Notes: generated from the sequence alone by a model not told the origin. A stretch of 64,000 nucleotides of DNA from Limnephilus marmoratus (GCA_917880885.1 OU862913.1:41759460-41823459); one strand, 5' to 3'. Numbered from the stretch's first letter, positions 45,310 through 57,579 are shown. Translations and numbers: made by a program.

Positions 45310-45955
45310 AGATAAGGAGTCTACAGTCGCATAAAAATAAAGCGCAATCAACTACTTTATTTCGGATAAACAGGAAAAAAATTCATTTATTTTGTAACTG
45401 CTTTCTTTATCTGCAATGTATCGCAAGTTAGCTGGGAAAACCAACTCCATGTTTTGTCATGTATTTATTTATTTTTATTTTCAGGTTCTCCATAAAACAC
45501 CAAATTATTACGGAGAAGATTATAAAATTTAAGAGAAAAAAAGACCAAGGAAGCAGGCTCACTATGTTGAGACGTACTCGTATGTCAAAAGATAGTTACT
45601 AAACTCTTACATTAAAGATGTCGATGCTCAATGCAGAATCGTTAAGCAGTTGAATTGCTCTGTTTAATGGCCCATTCTGAAAGGAAGAAGTTCTCGCTTT
45701 CGGAACATTAAAAATGTTATGACTGATAAAACGATATCAGTAAACGAGAAAAATTAAATTATACCAAATAATCTTTTTCCTCCAGATTCTAGAGCTATAA
45801 ATATATAATCATGACGTGTTTGCACTCTTTACTGATATACAGTGGCGTGCGGTCTAAAAACACTGATAAGCCGTACCTACTCAAAGAAAAACGATCAAAT
45901 CTTTTTAAATGAATATTTAAACATAAAATTTCGGTTGTTGGTGCATGGATAATGT
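45310..45955. other. AT-rich intergenic sequence
   Basis: No gene recognised; may continue repeat E or the LINE fragment to the right. Confidence 0.35.
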
Positions 45956-45959
45956 GAAA

Positions 45960-46215
45960 TATTCCCGTGTAATGCGTAACACCGTTCAATTCACAAACTC
46001 CCACTTAGTATCAAACAATTTAAAACAAAAAATAGCTACATTAAGGACATTAAATGTTGGCTGAAGGAACTACCGGAAAATGACCTTACTAGTGTACTTA
46101 AAACATCATAGAAGTTTCTGGAAAACTCTATCCAAACAAGTTAAACCATAGAAGTCACTGAAAAACTTATCCAAAGCATAGTCCCCCTCAGCACAGGATC
46201 TCCTAGTGAGGAGAA
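45960..46215 (+). pseudogene. Possible LINE C-terminal fragment
   Basis: The plus strand reads KLPLSIKQFKTKNSYIKDIK and CWLKELPEND, resembling the last residues of CR1/Jockey LINEs. Too short to be sure. Confidence 0.35.
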
Positions 46216-46219
46216 TATA

Positions 46220-47085
46220 TTTATATTTTATATATACATCTAACTAACATGTTTCATATAAAAATGTAAAAAATATTATATAGTTACTAAATAAAAAAAA
46301 AATAAAAAAATTTCAAAGAAATTTGAGTTTAAAACTTGGAAGTGATAATAAGAATCAATACGTAGCTATAAAATAAGTACCAAAATACTTTTTTTTTTTT
46401 TTTTTTTAACAAATGGCTAAACGTTTGACAAAATTAATGCTTAAACGAAGAACACCGATACAACTCGCATAGTTACACTGAACTAGGTGCCGTAGACATA
46501 TTTTAGCGGGCCATTCATATGGCTATTTCATTCGTACATACATATAAAACAAGATGTATTGACATCAGTAGAATCCATCAAACACCTAGTGGTAGTCCAT
46601 AGACAATATATTGCAGTTGATATAATCGTGCTATAAGTTTCTAGGGTTTGTTATATATTTTGCAAACACTATTCCAATCCCGAAGAAAAGAAGGCTATGT
46701 ACGAGTATGTAATTGCATTCTCTAATTGAATACACCCCAGCTGTATTTTTTATTTTTCATTTAAATAAATTTTTAGAGATCAAAGTTTCGAAAAAACGTG
46801 ACGTTTAGGGCAATGATTGCAACGCTTCAGACTAAACATGTCACTGCATGCAGAATTAAATAAGTCACAGATAGGCTAAACACAGCCCTCTCACGACCTT
46901 CGCAGTATTGTAAACAAAGGAAGCGTGTTTAAATATGTTGGTATCGCAATATTAGAGTCTTTGAGTAATTACGTGCTTTTTGTTCTTAGACTAAATTTAC
47001 AATCGTGACATAAAATGGCGATTACAAGCATATGTGTAACATGTAATAATTTCATTGATTTTAATCTTGTGAACGATTACATTAC
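46220..47085. other. Intergenic, no feature assigned
   Basis: AT-rich with a T-run at 46389-46407. No repeat family of this window was recognised. Confidence 0.4.
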
Positions 47086-47095
47086 TACATATTAT

Positions 47096-47886
47096 CATGG
47101 GCGCCCGCAGGGGGGGGGGGGGGGCAAGGGGGGCACTTGCCCCCCCCTGGATTGATTGAAAATAGTCAGATTCTCTAATTAACTCAATGGAGAGTCGATT
47201 TTGTGAAGCCAACAGTGCACAATTTAACACTTAGCGTTGCTACATCCTTGAAATTGTGCAAACTGAATCGTCAACACTTTAAGGATATAATGACTACTAT
47301 TAATCAGGTATACAACATTGATAATTTTGTAATTGAAGCCTTGAGTTGGTTTGATTTTTGGAAAACGTGAGAATACAAAAGTAACCAAGATTTCATCGAC
47401 TCGTTACCTTTTACAAAGTTTTATCCGAGTGTCAGGTACCTATGCCTTACTAGTTTTGCTAACATTACCAGCAACAACATGTACGGTGGAGCGATCGTTC
47501 AGCACATTACGTAGTATAAAAACATGGCTTAAATCTACAATGTCAGATGAACGTCTGTCTGGATTGTGCATGGTAAGCGTACTCAGAGACAAAGTGAACT
47601 GCAACAAAAAAGACTTAATGGACAAATTGTAGATATGTTTGGTAGGGATAACAGACGATTCCAGATCTTGTTTAAAGAATAAATTTTATTTTAAATTTAC
47701 CTATGTTGCAATATTTTTTGTTATATAATACAAATATTGTGTTAATAAAAAAATTGTTGCTACAGTATGCCCTTCATTACTACAGTGTCCTGTCCGTCCG
47801 TTCACCACACAAATACGCTACAGTAAATTAAAACATTACTAAAAATATTTTGCCCCCCCCTAGAAAATTTTCTGCGGGCGCCCATG
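47096..47886 (+). mobile_element. hAT element with deleted transposase
   Basis: Terminal repeats CATGGGCGCCCGCAG and CTGCGGGCGCCCATG (15 bp, perfect) are flanked by 8-bp duplications CATATTAT and CATTTTAT (7 of 8). Inside, 47351-47632 encodes the hAT C-terminal dimerisation domain (LTLPATTCTVERSFSTLRSI, then STMSDERLSGLCMVSVLRDK). The preceding block (FYPSV) lies in another frame. The DDE core and zinc finger are missing. Confidence 0.88.
47351..47632 (+). pseudogene. hAT transposase C-terminal remnant
   Basis: The plus frame is open to a stop at 47630-47632 and holds TVERSFSTLR and RLSGLCM, the signature of the hAT dimerisation region as in ZMYM1-like proteins. No ATG; an internal fragment only. 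Confidence 0.85.
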
Positions 47887-47899
47887 CATTTTATTATTA

Positions 47900-48420
47900 C
47901 AATACCAAACTAATATACTTTATGGTAAAACTCTGAAGCTTTCACAGCTGGTAGTGACCCCTAAAACCACATTAAAAATCTGAAAAAAAAACTTTAGATA
48001 TTTGGAAACATACGAAAGGGTATCATAGAAAATTCGTATAAGTATTTTTCTTACGTTTTGAAGCACACTTATGTGCAGGTATTGTAAATGGACAGACAGT
48101 CTTTAAGACAAAATAAAAGTATGCATATTATTTGAATGTCTTTCTTTTTGTGTTTTAAGTGGTGCTACATTGTTTGTTCGATAAGTATGAATAAAACACA
48201 TCTTGTAGATGTTGTAATTTTTCAAGCTTCACATTCGAAAAGTAAATTTCTTCGTTGGAAAGGCAAATCCTACAATTATAACATCCTGTGATTTTTTACG
48301 AGTCTTCGCTAGTACGTATGTATATTATAGACGGGTGTAAAAGGTAAAAATCCGGAAAGATTAAATAAATGTATATTCAATTGACAATAACAATCGCTAA
48401 AAGATGATAGTAAAATTATT
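47900..48420. other. Intergenic, no feature assigned
   Basis: AT-rich; nothing recognised. Confidence 0.4.
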
Positions 48421-48424
48421 ATAA

Positions 48425-48665
48425 AAATAAACATTAATTTTTTTTTGGAAACCCCCGACATAAAAAGAGCAGATGACCTTGAAATGCCTGAACAGATTTT
48501 CATGAATTGCAGCTAAGAACCATCTCGATCACGTCAGCTTTCAATAAAAAAACCGCATCATAATCGGTCCATTCGTTTAGGAGCTACGATGCTACAGACA
48601 GACACACAGACACTCAGACGGCGGTTCAACTTTTAACATCGCTCCTTGCGTCGGGGGTTAATGAC
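48425..48665. mobile_element. Dispersed repeat with AACCCCCGAC ends
   Basis: Begins aacccccgacataaaaagag and ends gcgtcgggggttaat, inverted. It contains catcataatcggtccattcg and a run of cagacagacacac. From memory, this layout is very common in lepidopteran genomes; the class is uncertain. Confidence 0.6.
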
Positions 48666-48734
48666 AAATATATGAACATAATTTTTAAATTTATATTTTC
48701 GAGACGTTCAACAATCAAAATACTGTCAGTACCG

Positions 48735-48950
48735 TCTAGAATCTAGATGTAAGAACGCCGTTCAGAATCGAAACGTTGTTTGAAATTCCTTCGGTGACCA
48801 GATTTGAATTGCCAGGTAATTTCTTTGCCTCTGCCCCATCTCTTTCCCCTCCCCACTACCTTCAGCCTCACAAAACACCCTAATTGGGGATAGCATAGTC
48901 TCATTGGCTCCAGACGGTCGGGTGCAGTTGCGCGGTATTCACATAAACAA
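48735..48950 (+). mobile_element. SINE-1 body copy
   Basis: gttcagaatcgaaacgttgt, ctttcccctccccactacct and ctaattggggatagcatagt match the SINE-1 body; head missing. A 22-bp inverted repeat around ctttggtcatagagca follows at ~48953-49000. Confidence 0.6.
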
Positions 48951-49254
48951 TTATTCTTTGGTCATAGAGCAATGCACGCCACTGCTCTATGACCAAATAA
49001 TAACAAAGATCAAAATTCACGCGGTAATGGACTTTTACACTCTATGTTACAAGTTGTTTGTGTCACTGTTATTGTAAATGCTTAAAAAATAAAACAATAA
49101 AAATAATATAATAAAATGGAAAAATTTAACAACCAAAGCAAAAATTTAAAGGCGTTAGTAATAATGTGACAGAGAATAAATAAGAAGACAATTCTAAAAT
49201 ATACAAGAAGATATTCATTATAACAAAAATTGTAGAAAGTATTTACTTGAAGAA

Positions 49255-49800
49255 GAAGATAACACTAATAACTAATCAAAATGAAAATATGAAAGAGAAC
49301 AAGACACATTAAAATAGAAAAAGATAATGGTCGGAACTGGAACTCGAACGCATAACCTCTTTGTCTAATAGGGAGATGCGCTTTAACCAATTCAGCCATT
49401 GCCACCTCCCGTCAAACCGTCATATTTGTTAATCTCATATTTAAAAATTTTAGAATCAACAATATTATCTTCGACTAATATTTCCATATCATAGGCAACT
49501 ACCCTTTTCATTGGAAATAATCGTTCTAAAAACTGGTTTGTAACCTAGATAGCGTCTCGGATAAATATATCCGATTTTATTTATATGGAACATATTTTTA
49601 ACCTTTTCATAATAGACTAAATGAATATTCAAATTTTTATAAGAACAACTCTCTTTTCATAACTTTTGATCATTGAAGAAGGAGATGACACTAATTATCT
49701 CAACGAAAATATGAAGGAAAACAAGACACATAAAAATAGAAAAATATAATGGTCGCTACTAGTACTCGAACCCAGAACGTCTCACTCTGTTCTCTTTCAT
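49255..49800 (-). mobile_element. Two SINE-2 copies in tandem order
   Basis: 49255-49520 and 49675-49800 both have the aagaagaagataacac-type flank and a tRNA-like core on the minus strand. The second has lost the A-box part. Confidence 0.6.
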
Positions 49801-50309
49801 CTCCGTTTAGTTTATTAATGTTATCTTTTTCTTCAATGATATATTACATTGATGGGAATAACCCTTAAAAGTTATAAAAAGAGAGTTTTTCTTATAAAAT
49901 ATTGAAAGTATATACTCGTACACCTATTTGTGTCAAGATAATTAATTAAATAAGTATTGAAATATATAACATATATGGTACTGATTATTTGATGAAATAT
50001 ATATTATTACTTTAATAGTACAGTTGTGTACTATTAAAGTATCTGCGGGCCCTGTACAGTACGCCCAGTTTTTGAGAAGCTAACTTAACACTGGCTTCGA
50101 TAGAGCCCCCGTATCTGAGCTGGTCACTTAGGGTTACACCAAGCATATCAATAAACTGTCAAGTGCCTACCTGTGTCATTGTAACTTTCCCATATAAAAT
50201 ATCATCAATATATAATTTTTTATAATTTGCTCACTTAGCAGTACTTTTAGGCACAGATTATGGAAATTATACTTCGTTTTAACAATTATGCAAGAAAAAA
50301 CTATTTACA

Positions 50310-50530
50310 TCCAGAGTGGAAGATGGTACGATCACCATTCAGAATTGAAACTTTAAATACACATAACACTTGAAACGTGTTTGATGACTAGATCTTAATA
50401 GCCTGGTACTTCCTCTTCCCCTTCACCTTCCCCTCCCCACTTACCTTCATCCTCACAACATACCCAAATTGGAGATGCGGCAGTCTCACTGACTCCAGAC
50501 GTAATTGGGACTCTTGTGAGATATTCACAT
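50310..50530 (+). mobile_element. SINE-1 body copy
   Basis: ccagagtggaagatggtacg, ccttcccctccccacttacc and actgactccagacgtaattg match the SINE-1 body. Confidence 0.6.
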
Positions 50531-51914
50531 TTTAAAAAAGTGTGCAGTTCACACGCGGCAGAAGTGAGACCTTCAGAAAACTAAAGTAGACAAGAGTGGG
50601 GAGGCTATGAAGCACCGCACAAAGAGGAGACCGATTATTCTATAATAAATTTCAATCTCTCGCAGGCTAAATCCTATACTTAGATGTATGTGTGTCTCTT
50701 TTTAGTGTCACTTTTTCGTTTCACCGAGTTTCAAATCACAACGGTGATAAACTAAAATCTAAAATACAAATGTGCAGTTCGCACGCTGTAGAAGTGAAAC
50801 CTTTAGAAAAATAAAGTAGACAAGAGTGGGAAGTAGACATGGGCAAAATTGAATGACTGAATTAAATGAATAAATTCAATCTTGTGACACACTCGATCTG
50901 ATTCTCAATTTCAAAAAGAATTGAGTCTTCATTCCTCATCTTTGGCCTTGCATCCTGCGATTTTTAACGGCACCATTATTTTTTATTTTCCATTTATTTT
51001 ACTGTTAAATTATTTCAATGAATGATGTGTACCGTAAACGATTTAAATATTATAATGATTCGTAAATATTTAAATATTATCTTCTTACGTGTTTTGCACG
51101 GACTCTATGGGCGGCGCGCCCATAGAATAATGGTGCAAAACACGTAAAGTATCCCGCTCCCGCGCGCCATTCGTATAACACCCGTCGGTACCAACTTCAT
51201 CGTGGTCAGCCCAAGCGAAATACGATCGCGAATCGCCGAGTCTCTTTCACAACGCAAGAATTAATACATAGGTTCTATTCAGTACCTACATGATCCTGTC
51301 ATAGTCCACCGCGCCGTCCCAATCCTGTACCCGGCGCGTCTCTAGTTAATAGTCTGTCGCTAGGTAATAGTCTGCCCGGAGCGCGGAGTCTTTTTCACTT
51401 GGGAATTAAATCATTCAGTTGTGACGTCATCGTCTCTATGATCTCGTCAATCTCAGTTCCAAGGAGGTCCCAAGAGAACCGGCACGCAGTTGCTAGGTCC
51501 GCAGCTTGCGAGTTTTCAAAAGTCAATGCGAGGCAAGAGGCAAGACACTAGTCAAAAGTTACGAATTCATTCCTCAATGCTCGCCGCTAAACTGTCCGTG
51601 CAGTTCACCCATTCCTCTCCGTTGGCCAAGCCTTCAATTTATTTTTTGGTACGCATCAAAGCTATTGGAATACAAATACCTACCTACTTTGAGCCGCCGA
51701 ACTTCGGCAATCGGCTGTGGTCAGCTGTCATAAAATAATGTCTTTAAATGATAAAATGTTTGTTTATATTAGATCACGTGAAGTGAAATAATTTCGGTTT
51801 AGGGGGGAAACAAAACACTATTTAATTTTAAGATTTTATTACTAGTCTAATGTAAATACATTTTTCTTGTCAATTTTTTTTTGTTTTAACAAAGTGAAAT
51901 AGGCAATTTTCGTT

Positions 51915-51968
51915 ATTTGTTTTTGGGGTGTTATGCCGTGTTGCGCTACCTCCTTCTTTAGCCAACGT
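51915..51968. mobile_element. Foldback element, single arm
   Basis: gttatttgtttttggggtgt to cttctttagccaacgt, the same arm as copies 1-3. Confidence 0.7.
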
Positions 51969-52079
51969 ATCTGAAATAGGCAAATTCACCCTAGGAAGAG
52001 TGCTTTGTGTAGTGAAAACTTCTTAAGCACCGTTGTGTTTTGAAACTCGATGAAACGAAAAATAACGACATTACAAAGA

Positions 52080-52425
52080 GGCAATTTGGGAGGCGGGAAT
52101 GGGTACCGCCGCCCCGGGAACCTTTATTGGATAACCAACACCTCTGCCATAGGTCATCCCAAGTGGTTCGCCACGTTTGGTGATTTAGCAGGGGTGCCCG
52201 GGTTCATGTGGTGAGGTATGTCTAGGTATTGGAGGTGGACAACCAGGACACATTGAACCCCAGATTCATACCCACCCCTTAAACCCTTTTCCTTCCCATA
52301 ACTCTCCTCTCCTTCCTTTTCTTAGAAAAACCCTCCACAGAGCATCCCCAAAGATGACATAGGCCCTGAGATAATTTATTTTCCGTAGGGCCTACTGTTT
52401 GGAACTCATGTAAAAAAAGGCAAAC
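52080..52425 (+). repeat. Family-A repeat, short form, inside hAT-like copy 2
   Basis: Runs from ggcaatttgggaggcgggaa to ttggaactcatgtaaaaaaa. With 39040-39370 it is the best guide to the short form. Confidence 0.9.
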
Positions 52426-53458
52426 ACCTACATTTATAGGATTTAGTCTAATCGGTCTCCTCTTTGTGCGGTGCTTCGTAGCCTATCGGTCTCCTCTTAG
52501 TGCGGTGCTTCGTAACCTCTCCACTCATGTCTTCATTGTTTTCTGAATTAGAGAGTATATATATATATATATATATATATTTTTTATTTTTATTTTTATT
52601 TATTTTTTTTTTTTTTTTATTTTTTATTTTTTTTTGGAATTAATTGAATTAAAGGAATGAATAGAAGGAATCAATTCAAAAGGCCAGGAGAATCAGACTG
52701 AATCGATTCACGTCTGGGAATAAATCTGCCCATGTCTAGTGGGAAGGCTACGAAGCACCGCACAAAGATTATACCGATTGTTCTGTAAATTTCTTTCTCT
52801 CGCAGGCTAAATCCTACAGATGTATGTGTTTTTCTTTTTAGTGTCACTTTTATCGTTTCACCGAGTTTCAATCACAACGGTGCTAAAAAAGTTTTCACTT
52901 TAAAAGTACAAGTGTGTAGTTCACACGCGGTATAAGTGAAACCTTCAGAAAACTAAAGTAGACAAGAGTGGGAAGGCTACGAAGCACCGCACAAAGATTA
53001 GACCGATTGTTCTGTAAATTTCTTTCTCTCGCAGGCTAAATCCTACAGATGTATGTGTTTTTCTTTTTAGTGTCACTTTTATCGTTTCACCGAGTTTCAA
53101 TCACAACGGTGCTAAAAAAGTTTTCACTTTAAAAGTACAAGTGTGTAGTTCACACGCGAGAAGTGAAACCTTCAGAAAACTAAAGTAGACAAGAGTGGGA
53201 AGGCTACGAAGCACCGCACAAAGATTAGACCGATTGTTCTGTAAATTTCTTTCTCTCGCAGGCTAAATCATCCTACAGATGTATGTGTTTTTTTTAGTGT
53301 CACTTTTATCGTTTCACCGAGTTTCAATCACAACGGTGCTAAAAAAGTTTTCACTTTAAAAGTACAAGTGTGTAGTTCACACGCGGTAGAAGTGAAACCC
53401 TCAGAAAACAGTACTTAACATCACAAAAATCACTCCGTTCACTTCGAAACAAAAATAA

Positions 53459-53779
53459 GGGGAAATAATTCATGTAGAAGCCAATTTTGGCACAGTTGTA
53501 GGGGAAGATGTCCTTAACAAAATACTAAAAGTACTGGGGGGTGGGGGTGGAGCTAAGGGGGAGGGGGGGGGTTTAAAGGTCCCTTTTTTCAGTTTTTCGT
53601 TAATAACTCGAAAACTACTGCCTCTAACGAAAAAGTGTTAAGATACTAAATTATTTACATAGAATTCTCTACAAAAAAGGTTCTATAAACTCTTTTGTTA
53701 GGATCATGCTTAAGGAGATAGAGAGGGGGAAAATGTAAAATTAAAAAAAAAATCTGTTTTAATTTTTAAAAATGATCTG
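53459..53779 (+). repeat. Left arm of a ~315-bp inverted repeat
   Basis: Matches the reverse complement of 54690-55003 nearly base for base over most of its length. Shared blocks include ggggaaataattcatgtaga, ggtcccttttttcagttttt and ttaatttttaaaaatgatct. It contains part of the coding segment found in the right arm (frame VVGEDV). Confidence 0.9.
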
Positions 53780-53850
53780 TTTGTCGGTAAAAATGAAATG
53801 CTTTTTGTTAAAAAATCGAATAATTAGTGCTTAAGGATGTACCTTGAACA

Positions 53851-55075
53851 TTAAATTTCGTCGAAATCTAAACTTTCATCGTCATCAATGCTGTCTTCGA
53901 CGGGGGCTCCGTTCATGCATGAGCCGAGGCAGCCGCAGGCACCGGAGCAGGCTCCGCAGCTCATCCCACACCCAGTCGTGCATCGGCAAAACATCGTGTT
54001 CAAAATGGAGATGGGTGCCACAGGGTCGTTCGTGTTAACTGGGTTAAGGATCCCATCTTGATTGATGGACCCCATTGGATGGGTGGTAGGGGGTTGACTA
54101 GCAACTGTTGTATCTGTAAAAAAGTAATGAGACCAAGGTAAGCATTCATCACAAATTAATATTTGTAATAAGAAAGCAGTATTTAAAACTATATGTAACT
54201 GGATGTATTACTTGTAGATATACTCTGGGCGAGTGTTGCTTTGAAGCTCCTCTGGTGGGAGGAAGAGTGGCCATGTCTGATTTGGGCTTCATTGACGCAT
54301 TCAAAAATGCCGAGTACCGATGTTTGTTTAGGTTGTCTTGATGAGCAGGTGCTTTGTATGCAGCCAAAAAAAGTTTTTCGCCAGCCTGTTCAATATTCTC
54401 AGGTGATGCTGAGGGATCAGAGAATATTGGTGAAATGTCTTGGGTGAGGCCAGGATTTTCTGTGAAGAGCTTAGCGATTCCCGCTTTACTCTTTCCATAT
54501 ATCACCGAGGTGGTGTCGCATCCGGAGAAGCTATGGAGAAGGAGAATCGTTTTGGCGATTGGAAGCTGTTGAAGTTGTTGCACCGAAAACAATTTGGTCT
54601 CCACATTCCCACGGCCCGGCTTCATGAAATATATATTGATTGATGGTGGTGCCAATCTAATGAGGAGAACTAACAAGTCCACATCCTATCAGATCATTTT
54701 TAAAAATTAAAACAGATTTTTTTTTTAAATTTTACATTTTCCCCCCTCCCCATCTCCTAACAAAAAGTTTACAAATCCTTTTTTGTAGAGAATTCTATGT
54801 AGATAATTTAGTACACCAAACATTTTTTCGCTAAAGGCAGCAGTTTTCGAGTTATTAACGAAAAACTGAAAAAAGGGACCTTTCAACCCCCCCCCCCCTT
54901 CCCCCTTAGCTCCACCCCCGCCCCCCAGTACTTTTAGTATTTTGTTAAGGACACCTTACCCTACAACTGTGCAAAAATTGGCTTCTACATGAATTATTTC
55001 CCCTATTTGGTATTTTTTGGTCTTCGTTGCCTGGGCTAACATAGCGACACCTTTATCTGAGTTGGTGTATTTTAC
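53851..55075 (-). pseudogene. Decayed gene: nuclease-like motif plus Cys-rich (CXC-like) tail
   Basis: Coding blocks on the minus strand: 55075-54960 (SDKGVAMLAQATK ... QIGEIIHVEANFCTVVG), 54682-54200 (VDLLVLLIRL ... MKPGRGNVETK ... ILLLHSFSGCDTTSVIYGK) and ~54103-53851 (CRCTTGCGMSCGACSGACGC, then an acidic end DDDESLDFDEI). Splice-like signals separate them (GTAAGG at 54959; GTAATA after 54200; ttttttacag at ~54104), but the phases do not all join, so this copy is probably broken. D-x-DLLVLL and GCDTT recall the acidic motifs of FEN/PIN-type nucleases; that is inference. Similar proteins recur in invertebrate genomes, to my knowledge without a firm function. Confidence 0.55.
54690..55003 (-). 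repeat. Right arm of the ~315-bp inverted repeat
   Basis: Covers an intron-like segment and the last ~45 nt of the upstream coding block of the decayed gene. It has C-tracts (54886-54926) facing G-tracts of the left arm. Confidence 0.9.
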
Positions 55076-55079
55076 CTGC

Positions 55080-55860
55080 AAGTAGAAGATTACAAGTTTA
55101 ATAAAAAACATTAAAAAAGTTTTGTCGGAGGTTGAAATTTCACCAGATTTGTGCTGATTTCCCCTTTCCCTAGAAAATATTTTTCTCCCCTACATCTAGG
55201 GAAATTTCCCTAGACTTCCCATCCCAACATCCGCGCCATGGACAGGGTTGCCAAGGCACATATTCTAAAATACCCTCAATAGATGTACCTCACAAGTTCC
55301 TTTAACTCCAAAATGAAATAAAATTAATTTGAAGTGAAAACTCATTTAGCACCGTTGTGATTTGAAACTCGATGAAACGGAAGAGAGACACTAAAAAGAG
55401 TCAAGCATATACATCTATAGCCTGCTAGAGAATGAGATAGCAATAAAATACATATTTATTTCACGGGTACTCGGTTCCAACATAATACGATAAATCCACG
55501 GTCCCACAAACAAGTCTCCTTTGATCTAGTTGTATAAAGCGCCTGACGAACCTTACCGACCAGACATTCAGCGAACCAAAGGTGGAATCCTACGAAATCC
55601 TACGAATCCTACGAAAAAAAAAAGTTTTTGTTAAATCAATATCTAATCTTCAAACCACTCCAAAATGAACAGGCAACGAAAACACAAAAAAGCAACATCC
55701 AACGACTCCGAAGAAGAAAACATAAACACTAATACTCCGATGACAAAAATATGGAAAAAAAACATCCTTCACATCGATTATAAAGGTTCGTGGTCTTCCA
55801 CTCATCTCAATTTTAGTTTTCTGAAGGTTTCACTTCTACCGCTTGTAAATCGCACACTCT
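55080..55860 (-). other. Spacer with a split satellite unit
   Basis: 55330-55440 and 55795-55860 match the ~228-bp satellite in reverse orientation, separated by ~350 bp of other sequence. A 76-codon ORF at 55665-55895 (MNRQRKHKKATSNDSEEEN) is not recognised and runs into the satellite, so it is not called a gene. Confidence 0.45.
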
Positions 55861-55869
55861 GTTTTTTTC

Positions 55870-56325
55870 CATTAGTTCCACACAGGAGGCTCTGAGCAAA
55901 AAAAATCCCTTGGGACCTATATAATCTTTGAGGACGCTGTGCAGAGGGTCTTTTTAGAGAAAGGAAGGAGAGGAAGTTCTGTGAAGGAAAGGGTGTAAAA
56001 AGTGAGTAGGAATCTGGGGGTCAATTTAACCAGGAGTGACGCACGTATGAACCATCCTTTCCACTGCGGTACAAGTCGGTGGGTCGAGAGAGCACGGCTG
56101 GATACGTTAAAAGGTCTCTGTCAACCAGTCTCTCCCCGATTCGGCCCGCCACGCAGTAGGTGAGCGATCGCTTCGACCTTGACAAATTTCACCCCATGAA
56201 CTTGGGCACCCCTGCTAAGTCACCAAACGTAGCGAACCATTTGGGGTGACCTATGGCAGGGGTATTGGTTATCCAATAAATGGATTCCGGGGCGGCGTTA
56301 TCCATACCCGCATCCAAAATTAAAA
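55870..56325 (-). repeat. Family-A repeat, long form
   Basis: Runs from cacaggaggctctgagcaaa to ggcggcgttatccatacccg and includes the long-form block with gattcggcccgccacgcagt. Confidence 0.88.
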
Positions 56326-56329
56326 TCTT

Positions 56330-57120
56330 GAAATAAGCATTGTTTTAAAATATTTACTCATTTTTGGATTTCCTCTTTCGTTCAGGCTTTGAAAACAATT
56401 TAGTTTTAAAACATTTGCTGCTAAAGAACATTGAATTCTAGTACATTAACACAATTTATTATTGTAAATATTTTTCAACATGGTTGGAAAATCAAGAAAT
56501 TCTCAGAATCCCCTCATTATCCCCGGAAAAGGGGTTCTACCTGCAAATAACTCAATTTCTTAAAAGTCTTAGAAATTCCCCGTAATTTGGGAAATTGCCC
56601 ATCATTTGGCAACCCTGGACATGGAGTCAGCGATTGAGTGATGCCATATTTTAAAATGTTATTATTTTTTCTCTTAGCTTTTCACTAAATTGTATTTATG
56701 TTTTAATTTTAATTTACATACCCATGTGTTTAATTTATATATTTGTATAGAACACTTGAGTTCTTAACACTTAATATTTATTATTAATTTTTTTTATTTC
56801 AAAATTAAATTTTCATTTTTATTTCTACTTTTCTTTAAGATATGATTATTTTTTCTCTTTAGTTTTCACTTACTTTTAAGTATTTCTTAATTTTTATTTA
56901 GTATGTTTAATCATCTGTTTTAATAAAATAGTATCTATTGGGAAAAAAAATAGATTTTCCTTTTTTTTACCGCACAATCAATGAGATGAGAGGGATATCC
57001 GTAATAATATGTGTTTATATACATTTCACACTAGATAGGTTAAATTAGTACCTATTGTATACATTTTTATAATTAATTAAAATTACATTCTATTACTTTA
57101 ATTGACTGAAAGTCGCGAAG
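56330..57120. other. AT-rich intergenic sequence
   Basis: No ORF, tRNA or shared repeat recognised. Confidence 0.45.
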
Positions 57121-57579
57121 TCCTGTTTTAACTCGACCGTTTTTCATTTTGCCTGTCTGCAAATTTATTCATACGTACAACTTTTAAGGGCCTTTAACCA
57201 GCCAGCGGCCGAAAATCCACATTTCGTCGAAAGATGTTCTTACGATCGTACAGGGAGGTTCCAATGAGAAAGATTAATTATTCTCCGTACCAGCTTTTTA
57301 AAATTATAACTCAATATCGATTTTATTTCATTCCAAATTTGCTTTAATTTATTTTACTACATCCAAAAATGCTGAAAGGCGTGATGATAAAACTATTAAA
57401 ATTTTGTACTTTTTGTCATTATTTTTTTATCAAAAGTATTTTTTTTCCAATAATGTCTAAGCAAAATAAGAATGCAAAAAAATCTTATATACAGAAATTT
57501 ATAAGACCGTAAATAGATAGACAAAATAGAGAAATTTTCCTCATAATTAAGTGTTCGGAAATTTTTTTAAATGATTTTA

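Larger units (their letters stand above)
50834..52738. mobile_element. hAT-like non-autonomous element, copy 2
   Basis: Ends TAGACATGGGCAAAAT and TCTGCCCATGTCTA with perfect 8-bp duplications GTGGGAAG (50826-50833, 52739-52746). Its interior is related to copy 1, with a GC-rich part around 51110-51370 and a hairpin around ggcgcgcc at ~51085-51150. It also has a foldback arm (51915-51968), a family-A insertion (52080-52425), reverse-oriented satellite pieces and a (TA)n run at 52555-52582. Confidence 0.9.
50595..53415 (+). repeat. ~228-bp tandem satellite, interrupted by a hAT-like element
   Basis: The unit gggaaggctacgaagcaccg starts at 52741, 52970 and 53197 (periods 229 and 227). More diverged units lie at 50595-50833. 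Units contain ctctcgcaggctaaatccta and gagtttcaatcacaacggtg. The array is split by the element at 50834-52738, which landed in a GTGGGAAG of one unit. Confidence 0.88.

Noticed and set aside
52741..53415. Regular repeats that might be a CRISPR-like array
   Set aside because: Units of ~228 bp are continuous and nearly the same throughout, with no unique spacers; it is a eukaryotic satellite.
53851..54075. Cys-rich ORF considered as a metallothionein
   Set aside because: It follows the GCDTT block with a splice-like acceptor and fits a CXC-type tail of the same gene; no separate promoter or start is evident.
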